DNA of 6,850 nt from Bacteroidia bacterium (lineage in GTDB: Bacteria; Bacteroidota; Bacteroidia; Bacteroidales; UBA12481). Where the stretch lies: assembly GCA_026391235.1 (NCBI GenBank), contig JAPLDV010000221.1, forward strand, positions 1 through 6,850. The letters run 5' to 3'. A program made the position numbers and the translations under genes. The notes under the pieces were generated by a model, which worked only from the letters and a program-made list of their open reading frames with translations, ran no database searches and was not told where the DNA came from. Each line of letters opens with the position of its first letter. The first letter of the stretch is position 1. Shown piece after piece: positions 1 to 4,936 of the stretch.

Positions 1-477
1 GGTCAGGAATGCCCCGATGGCACCCAGACCCTGCGAAAGATTGATCCGGCTGGCAGCCCTCGAAGGTACACCCAACGCCCTTACATAAGGATTGCATGAA
101 ATCTGCAGGAAGGTGACTCCCGAAAAAACCACGAAAGTACCGACCAGAAACAAAGGAAAAGAAAGGCTCAAGGCGGAAGGAATGAAGAGTAACAGGCCCA
201 ATCCGGTTATCAAGGCTCCTAAAGCAATTGAATTAACCGTTTTTAGCTTCTCAATGATCAGTTTGGCCGGATAAGAAATGGCGAAAAACGCAAAGAATGA
301 AACTGAAGTAAGCAGGGAAGTCTGAAAATTATTCAGGTCAAATGTTTCCTTAAACAGGGCAATCAGCACATTATTAAGGTTCCAGATGAAGCCCCACATG
401 AAAAAGAGAAAGTTAACCAGGAACAACGGATAAAGGATGTCGCGGGTTTTCGGATAGGAAGTTTGTGATTGAAGCAT
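1..477 (-). CDS. FHS-family (FucP/GluP-like) sugar MFS transporter, N-terminal part; C-terminus runs off the window
   Basis: Reading the minus strand from the ATG at 477-475 gives 159 codons open to the window edge; a complete family member is about 400-430 residues. The protein is strongly hydrophobic. Seen: a first membrane segment at about residues 14-40 containing MWGF and NLNNVLI, then FQTSLLTS and an FFAFFAISYPAK stretch (residues 51-72), helices at about 82-100 and 106-124, and FLQISCNPYVRALG at 123-136, followed by RINLSQGLGAIGA. These match conserved blocks of the fucose/glucose-galactose:H+ symporter family, inner-membrane importers of monosaccharides. The substrate cannot be told from this half. 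The start lies one base after the stop of the iron-sulfur gene, so the two are probably co-transcribed and perhaps translationally coupled; AAGGA lies 12 bases before the ATG. Oddity: Asn36 and Gln125 stand where FucP has its key acidic residues Asp46 and Glu135. FHS membership is secure. Confidence 0.88.
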   Translation of the reverse strand, partial: MLQSQTSYPKTRDILYPLFLVNFLFFMWGFIWNLNNVLIALFKETFDLNNFQTSLLTSVSFFAFFAISYPAKLIIEKLKTVNSIALGALITGLGLLLFIPSALSLSFPLFLVGTFVVFSGVTFLQISCNPYVRALGVPSRAASRINLSQGLGAIGAFLT

Positions 478-478
478 A

Positions 479-1762
479 TTAATAGTTTTTCCTTTGAATT
501 AGGGTTTCAAGGTATCGTGATTTGATTTGCTTGCTTGCCATAATCTGCTTAACCGGCGGCATTTGGAGTATCGCACCAAATAAGGCCGCCAGTGCCCTAT
601 GGCTCCAAAGCACCTGGTTATCGAAAATAAGGTTTTGCAATTTACCCCGTTCGATCGCCATCATCACTGTTTTGTGGGCACCGTTCAAGGGTGTAATAAC
701 CCGTTTTTCGCGGGAGATAAGCCTGATACTTTTAGGGGTGCAGACTCGCACGCATAACGCACATCCCAGGCAAATTTCCGGATTCAGCCTGGCTTTCTTC
801 TTCTTGGGTTTATGAGGATCATTCGCAGAGACCATGGTCATGGCTTCGACCGGACAAACGTCGGCACATTTTCCGCAACCGGTACAGGTTTCCACAGTTA
901 CAACCGGTAAGAAATTGGTGGTATGAACCGGGTTCAGAATGGCGTACTTCCGTGATGCTATCATGGCTTCACAGCAGCATCCGCAGCAGTTACAGATAAA
1001 ATTTACCTTTTGCCTCACGTTTTCCCCAAACTGAACCAGGTTATTCTCATATGCCTGCTGCAGTAAATCAAGCCCCTCAACCACATCAACAGCACGTGCA
1101 AAACCATATTTGGTAAGCGATTCAGCCGAGTCATTGAATGTCATGCAAATATCCATGGGGGCACTGCAATTTTTGCCCAGATGTTCCATTTTATGCCGGC
1201 AGTAGCACATCCCTGCTCCGCGGTGCGAAGCGGTTTTAATTACTTCAGAAGCCCGCTCATAATCAAGAACATAAAGGGCATTCTCTTCGGATAAGGAGGG
1301 TTCATCGACAAATGTGCGTCCGAGCTGTGTTTCGCCCTGAGTGAACAGTGACTTTATAAAATCCTCCTCCACATTCAGATATTGGTAAAAAAGTTCCCCC
1401 AGGACTTTCTGGTCAACGTCATTTCTGATGCGCATCAGGGAAAACTCAAAAAATCCGGCCATCGGAGGGGGCAAAGTATAGGTAGATTCGCCGTTTCGAT
1501 CAACATCAACCAGAACTGCCTTTGACGAAAGAGTATCCAGGATTTTCATTGTACTGTTCAGATCCAATTTCCAGGCCTTACTGGCTGTCAATGCATTAAA
1601 AGGTTTGATCGGCAAAAGCGAAACCAGCTGCGCCTCCTTCTCACTGAACAACATGCTGAGTATTTTAAACAGCGCTTCCGAGGGAGGTGCACCCTGTGGA
1701 AATTTGTTCAGGCGATCGGCCAATTTTGAATAACCCGACTTAATTGCATGATGATGTGCCAC
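479..1762 (-). CDS. Multi-cluster 4Fe-4S dicluster-domain protein with winged-helix-like N-terminus
   Basis: A 427-residue soluble protein without signal peptide or clear membrane segment, so probably cytoplasmic. Two ferredoxin-type CxxCxxCxxxC motifs are seen: Cys293/296/299/303 followed by Pro, and Cys331/334/337/341 followed by Thr-Pro, enough for two [4Fe-4S] clusters. Before them lie two more cysteine arrays: CYCRH with Cys186 and Cys188, then Cys199 and Cys206; and CNCCGCCC at residues 257-264 with six cysteines. Residues 20-100 are helical and rich in leucine, with the look of a winged helix (inference). The family occurs in anaerobes as uncharacterised '4Fe-4S binding proteins'; electron transfer or redox sensing is likely, but no partner or reaction can be named. 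The start is GTG (1762-1760), chosen because a TAA stop in frame lies directly upstream and no Met occurs before residue 37. No Shine-Dalgarno sequence is visible. It is first in a unit with the FHS transporter. Confidence 0.9.
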   Translation of the reverse strand: MAHHHAIKSGYSKLADRLNKFPQGAPPSEALFKILSMLFSEKEAQLVSLLPIKPFNALTASKAWKLDLNSTMKILDTLSSKAVLVDVDRNGESTYTLPPPMAGFFEFSLMRIRNDVDQKVLGELFYQYLNVEEDFIKSLFTQGETQLGRTFVDEPSLSEENALYVLDYERASEVIKTASHRGAGMCYCRHKMEHLGKNCSAPMDICMTFNDSAESLTKYGFARAVDVVEGLDLLQQAYENNLVQFGENVRQKVNFICNCCGCCCEAMIASRKYAILNPVHTTNFLPVVTVETCTGCGKCADVCPVEAMTMVSANDPHKPKKKKARLNPEICLGCALCVRVCTPKSIRLISREKRVITPLNGAHKTVMMAIERGKLQNLIFDNQVLWSHRALAALFGAILQMPPVKQIMASKQIKSRYLETLIQRKNY

Positions 1763-1827
1763 TTAAATTTGAGTTTAGAAGTAAATGTTTCCATAAATAT
1801 AATGTTTAAATTATTCCAATATTGTAG

Positions 1828-1845
1828 AGACGCATATTTGCGTCT
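1828..1845. repeat. Perfect 7-bp inverted repeat (AGACGCA / TGCGTCT, 4-base loop)
   Basis: AGACGCA at 1828-1834 and TGCGTCT at 1839-1845 are perfect reverse complements around the loop TATT. There is no T-run after it in the rightward direction, so it is unlikely to be a terminator. It may be an operator for a dimeric regulator or part of a small dispersed palindromic repeat. Confidence 0.6.
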
Positions 1846-1863
1846 TGGGTATATTTGCGTCTT
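1834..1863. repeat. 13-base direct repeat ATATTTGCGTCTT, two copies 17 bases apart
   Basis: The identical 13-mer occurs at 1834-1846 and 1851-1863, separated by GGGT. The first copy overlaps the right arm of the hairpin; the second overlaps the candidate -7 box of the regulator gene. Paired direct half-sites with a period near two helical turns are the usual form of AraC-family operators, so an autoregulatory site is plausible (inference). Confidence 0.6.
1850..1857 (+). promoter_or_regulatory. Candidate Bacteroidota -7 box (TATATTTG) for the AraC-type gene
   Basis: TATATTTG matches TAnnTTTG exactly and ends 27 bases before the ATG at 1885, leaving room for a leader of roughly 20 bases. No TTTG/TTG -33 element stands at the usual 19-21 base spacing, which lowers confidence. 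Confidence 0.35.
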
Positions 1864-1884
1864 TGCACACCGACAACTTTCATC

Positions 1885-3015
1885 ATGCTCGAACCCGTCC
1901 TGTACATCGGAATTACTCAATCACTGTTCGCCGGGATTGTGATCGCAACCAGAAGGCCTCAAATCCTGTCCGACAGATATCTTGCTGCCTGGTTATTTAT
2001 TATTGCCATCGAAATGATTCTGGCAATGGTTAAGCTTACCTGGCTGGAACATCTGCCTTATGAGATTCCCTTCCTGGTAATTCCGCTGGTATATGGGCCG
2101 TTACTATTTCTATATGTCAGGACGCTAATCTCGGAAGCGCCCAAATGGAACTGGTTCGACCTGGCTCATTTTGCGCCGTTTATCCTATTTCTGGGCCTGG
2201 CCTTTCTGTTCCGCACCCGTCCCGATGAAACCAGCTCTTTACCGGTTTGGGCTCACCCTACGCGCTTGGCCCAAATAATCTACGAAATTCTGATCTTTGC
2301 ATCGTTTACCACTTACAGCATAATTGTTTACATTCTTCTAACCCGACACCGTAAAGCTATCCGGGAGGAATTCTCATACAGTTCCGGCAAGATCACTCTC
2401 ACCTGGCTCCTGTTTGTTTCCATCACGGTCTATGCGTCGTACTTGCTTACATTTTTATCTGCGGGAATTCAAATGCTGGTCATTCATCTCCCTTTTGATC
2501 CAAAGATCTTTTCTTTTAGCGGGCTTACCCTTTTCTCCTTTGCGTTTAGTTTTTACGGCCACAAGCAGGCGCGGATTTTTCCCATAGCCGGCAAAGTGAT
2601 CAATCCCATGGAATATGAATCCATAAACTCGATCAAGTACGCAAAATCCGGACTGCGGGGTGAAGATCTCATAAAATTCATTACGGCCATGGATGACCTG
2701 ATGAATCATAAAAAATTATTCTTAAACCCGGAACTTTCACTCGCCGAAGTTTCAGAGGAGCTTCGGATTCCCAAGCATCATCTAACACAAGCCATGAATA
2801 CTGAGCTGGGAAAAAATTTTTATGCCTATATCAACGAGCTTCGAGTAAAAAAATTTATGGAAATGGTGATTGACCCCAGGTTTAAACACTATACTTTTCT
2901 GGCTATCGCCTTCGAATGCGGGTTCAATTCGAAGTCAACATTTAACTCTGTGTTCAAACGAATCACAAGTTTTACACCATCGGAATATCTTCATTCACTT
3001 GGCCGTCCGGATTGA
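1885..3015 (+). CDS. Membrane-anchored AraC-family transcriptional regulator (about 7 TM helices + C-terminal HTH)
   Basis: A 376-residue protein in two parts. Residues 1-225 are hydrophobic with about seven membrane segments (roughly 4-21, 32-50, 61-80, 94-109, 129-152, 170-191 and 207-224). Residues 265-372 form an AraC-type DNA-binding domain: the first helix-turn-helix includes LSLAEVSEELRIPKHHLTQAMN (284-305), then FYAYINELRVKKFMEMV (312-328), and the second HTH contains AIAFECGFNSKSTFNSVFKR (340-359) ending in the typical FTPSEY (363-368). Regulators of this build are common in Bacteroidota; the membrane part presumably senses a signal and the tethered HTH acts on a promoter, often nearby. 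The ligand is unknown. I chose the ATG at 1885 over an in-frame TTG at 1855, because the TTG lies inside the candidate -7 box and the extra ten residues are polar and not helix-like. It is divergent from the iron-sulfur/transporter unit and 115 bases upstream of the envelope operon. Confidence 0.92.
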   Translation: MLEPVLYIGITQSLFAGIVIATRRPQILSDRYLAAWLFIIAIEMILAMVKLTWLEHLPYEIPFLVIPLVYGPLLFLYVRTLISEAPKWNWFDLAHFAPFILFLGLAFLFRTRPDETSSLPVWAHPTRLAQIIYEILIFASFTTYSIIVYILLTRHRKAIREEFSYSSGKITLTWLLFVSITVYASYLLTFLSAGIQMLVIHLPFDPKIFSFSGLTLFSFAFSFYGHKQARIFPIAGKVINPMEYESINSIKYAKSGLRGEDLIKFITAMDDLMNHKKLFLNPELSLAEVSEELRIPKHHLTQAMNTELGKNFYAYINELRVKKFMEMVIDPRFKHYTFLAIAFECGFNSKSTFNSVFKRITSFTPSEYLHSLGRPD

Positions 3016-3130
3016 TTCATAATCTGTTGCAGGTACACCCCACTTAACCTGTACGTCCTGATTGTATAGCCCGTTCCAACCGGGCGATTGCGGCTTTATG
3101 CGCCACTATTTTTGACAAAAAAAGAGTGTC
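3016..3130. other. Intergenic region before the envelope operon
   Basis: These 115 bases hold no gene. Two weak structures are visible: GTACA (3033-3037) and TGTAC (3050-3054), inverted with a 12-base spacer, and a GC-only 5-bp stem GCCCG (3069-3073) / CGGGC (3081-3085) around a 7-base loop. Neither is followed by a T-run, so I do not call a terminator, and read-through from the regulator into the operon is possible. Confidence 0.4.
3107..3114 (+). promoter_or_regulatory. Candidate Bacteroidota -7 box (TATTTTTG) for the envelope operon
   Basis: TATTTTTG fits TAnnTTTG exactly. The nearest upstream TTG (3088-3090) is 16 bases away, shorter than the usual 19-21. The ATG follows 16 bases after the box, so the leader would be only about 10 bases. 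This is plausible for the first gene of the operon but unproven. Confidence 0.35.
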
Positions 3131-4501
3131 ATGAAGAGATCAGTCGTCGCTGCAATACTTACTGTTTTCTGGTTTACCCTCTCTGGCCAAGGCATTTTTG
3201 AGCCTGACACTAAAACTCAGGAATCGGCCGTCAAATCCGGAATTAACTTATCAGGCTATACCCGTTCAGCAGGTTTCTTTGGATTGATCCAGAATGAGGA
3301 TCCCGCGCTAAGAAGTTTATACAGTGAGACATCTCTGAAATTGAAGGCAAAAACCGGTTCGTTGGGTCAGGCTTATTCTGATATTCGTTTCAGAGCTGGC
3401 ACAGAATATGGATCCGAATTTTCAATTTTTGATATCCGGGAGGCATACCTCGATCTGTTTCTGGGCAAAGTTGACCTTCGAATAGGCAAGCAGATTTCAC
3501 CCTGGGGGCGTGCTGATGGACTGAACCCGACGGATAATCTTACACCTTCTGATTTTTTTGTAAGATCACCCGAAAACGATGATATGCGCATCGGAACATT
3601 TCGAATCCGTGGACAATACACTCCATTTAACTGGATTAAACTCGAGGCCGATCTGGTTCCGTGGTACACCCCATCGGTTTACCGGTTCGACCTTGTCGGA
3701 TTGCCCACCTTTGTATCTATAAACTCCCCTCTGCATCCGGGGTTTAAATGGAACAAAACTTCAGTTGCCGCCAAGCTGGATCTGGTATTTTCGGGAATCG
3801 AGGGCTCTTTTTCCTGGTTCAGCGGATATGATCCTCTACCAGCTCTTAAACCCGGAGTACTTCCAGCCCCGCCCTACACGGATTTCAAACTCGAATTGCT
3901 GCAAGTACCTTTCCGTCAGCAAACTATAGGAGCCGATTTTGCATCAATAATCTTTGGAACAGGTATCCGCGGAGAGATCGCCTATAAAATCCCGGAACAA
4001 GGGGATACAATCGATCCGATGATACCCAATTCTGATATCCAATGGGTGATCAGCATCGACCGGGAGCTGGGTCCGATCCGAATTATTGCCGGCTATATTG
4101 GAAAATATGTTGAGAATTTTGTTCCGTCCGATCCTCCTCAGTCTTTCGATCCGGCGATGATATCAAATCCTGAAGTTTGGCATATGCTCGGCCCGTTGCT
4201 CGCCAGCCAGATCGGTTATTACAATCGCATTCTCTATGATCAGACTAATGAATGGAACCATTCATTTCTGTTCCGGCCATCAGTCACCCTTTTCAATGAA
4301 TCCCTCGACGTTGAAATTACAACCTTGTACAATTTTACAACGAAGGAGTACCTGCTCTACCCGAAAGCCACCTGTCACCTGACCGACGGATTAGAGGCAA
4401 CCGCGGGTTACCAGTATTACGATGGTCAGAAATACACCCGTTTCAGCTGGATCAAAAATGCATTTAACGGTCCGTTTTTCGAATTCAGGCTAACATTTTA
4501 G
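3131..4501 (+). CDS. Outer-membrane beta-barrel protein (DUF1302-like porin/exporter component)
   Basis: A 456-residue protein with a signal peptide (Lys2-Arg3, hydrophobic core 5-17, likely cleavage near SGQG at 18-21). The mature part is rich in aromatic residues and alternating beta strands, and ends FFEFRLTF with a C-terminal Phe, the usual signal for outer-membrane barrel insertion. A conserved block at about 103-142 (REAYLDLFLGKVDLRIGKQ, then PWGRADGLNPTDNLTPSDFF) resembles the 'GKQ..WG..DG.NPTD...P.D' signature of DUF1302-type barrels, which often sit next to RND/MMPL exporters. The family assignment rests on this motif and the context, so it is less certain than the outer-membrane location. 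No TonB box or plug domain is seen, so it is not a TonB-dependent receptor. A weak purine-rich AAAGAG precedes the ATG. It is first in a three-gene operon with the DUF2141 protein (3-base gap) and the exporter, and probably forms the outer-membrane end of that system. Confidence 0.82.
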   Translation: MKRSVVAAILTVFWFTLSGQGIFEPDTKTQESAVKSGINLSGYTRSAGFFGLIQNEDPALRSLYSETSLKLKAKTGSLGQAYSDIRFRAGTEYGSEFSIFDIREAYLDLFLGKVDLRIGKQISPWGRADGLNPTDNLTPSDFFVRSPENDDMRIGTFRIRGQYTPFNWIKLEADLVPWYTPSVYRFDLVGLPTFVSINSPLHPGFKWNKTSVAAKLDLVFSGIEGSFSWFSGYDPLPALKPGVLPAPPYTDFKLELLQVPFRQQTIGADFASIIFGTGIRGEIAYKIPEQGDTIDPMIPNSDIQWVISIDRELGPIRIIAGYIGKYVENFVPSDPPQSFDPAMISNPEVWHMLGPLLASQIGYYNRILYDQTNEWNHSFLFRPSVTLFNESLDVEITTLYNFTTKEYLLYPKATCHLTDGLEATAGYQYYDGQKYTRFSWIKNAFNGPFFEFRLTF

Positions 4502-4504
4502 ACT

Positions 4505-4936
4505 ATGCGAACCGCAGGTATTATATTGTCAATCTGCCTGTTATTCTCCTTCTACCAGGAAAAAACGATACTGGATATCGAAATCAATAGCATCCGTAAA
4601 CCGAAGGGCGTGATTATTTTATCGATATACACTGGTCCGGAGCAATACCCTTATCATCCTGCCAGAACTTATGTGGTAAAAAAGGATTCTCTCACAAAAG
4701 GCATCCTCCAAACATCCATTAAAGATCTGAGCCCGGGTGAGTACGGCCTTTGTCTCCTGGATGACGAAAACCAGTCGGGCGAGATGGAAAACAATATGAT
4801 CGGCATGCCGACGGAAGGTTTTGGATTTGCCAACAATGTGAAACCCTTCCTGAAAAGGCCGGAATATGATCGCATCATTTTTAAATTATTGCCGGGCAAA
4901 AACCGTATGCAACTGATTGTCAGATACAAAAACTAA
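4505..4936 (+). CDS. DUF2141 domain protein, probably exported
   Basis: A 143-residue protein. Residues 1-16 form a short hydrophobic segment that looks like a signal peptide with no clear cleavage site; Cys11 is preceded by Ile, so a lipobox is not supported. The rest fits DUF2141: a strand of the type 'kGvIilsIY' (34-42), DLSPGEYGLCLLDDEN (74-89), then QSGEMENNMIGMPTEGFGFA (90-109) with NN after it, and a C-terminal beta strand. The DDENQSGEMENN stretch (86-97) resembles an acidic calcium-binding loop and is typical of the family. The biochemical role of DUF2141 is unknown; it is usually predicted to be a small periplasmic or surface beta-sandwich. It sits 3 bases after the outer-membrane gene and its stop overlaps the start of the exporter (TAATG), so it is probably an accessory of that system. 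The family call is firm; the function is not known. Confidence 0.87.
   Translation: MRTAGIILSICLLFSFYQEKTILDIEINSIRKPKGVIILSIYTGPEQYPYHPARTYVVKKDSLTKGILQTSIKDLSPGEYGLCLLDDENQSGEMENNMIGMPTEGFGFANNVKPFLKRPEYDRIIFKLLPGKNRMQLIVRYKN

Larger units (their letters stand above)
1763..1884. promoter_or_regulatory. Divergent intergenic region between iron-sulfur gene and AraC regulator
   Basis: These 122 bases separate two outward-reading genes, so both promoters should lie here. The left half (about 1763-1823) is AT-rich with no clear element; read leftward it holds only a near match, TATATTTA, to the Bacteroidota -7 consensus. The right half carries a hairpin and a 13-base direct repeat, listed separately. 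Confidence 0.6.

Noticed and set aside
92..815. Plus-strand frames of 60 and 97 codons opposite the transporter and the iron-sulfur gene.
   Set aside because: They are shadows of the minus-strand genes, which carry recognisable family motifs.
1745..1762. MAHHHA at the start of the iron-sulfur protein, looking like a vector-derived histidine tag.
   Set aside because: It is only three His codons within a natural context with genomic flanks and a GTG start; no vector sequence is present.
1855..1884. A 10-residue N-terminal extension of the AraC-type regulator from TTG at 1855.
   Set aside because: The TTG lies within the candidate -7 box and the direct repeat; the ATG at 1885 gives a normal hydrophobic start.
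1708..1920. A 70-codon minus-strand reading frame overlapping the start of the iron-sulfur gene.
   Set aside because: It overlaps the true coding start in another frame, spans the intergenic repeats and resembles no protein family.
3069..3085. GC-rich hairpin as a transcription terminator after the regulator gene.
   Set aside because: The stem is only 5 bp and is followed by GATTGCGG, not a T-run.
4535..4537. Cys11 of the DUF2141 protein as a lipoprotein acylation site.
   Set aside because: The residue before it is Ile and the sequence LSIC does not fit the lipobox, which needs Gly, Ala or Ser at -1.
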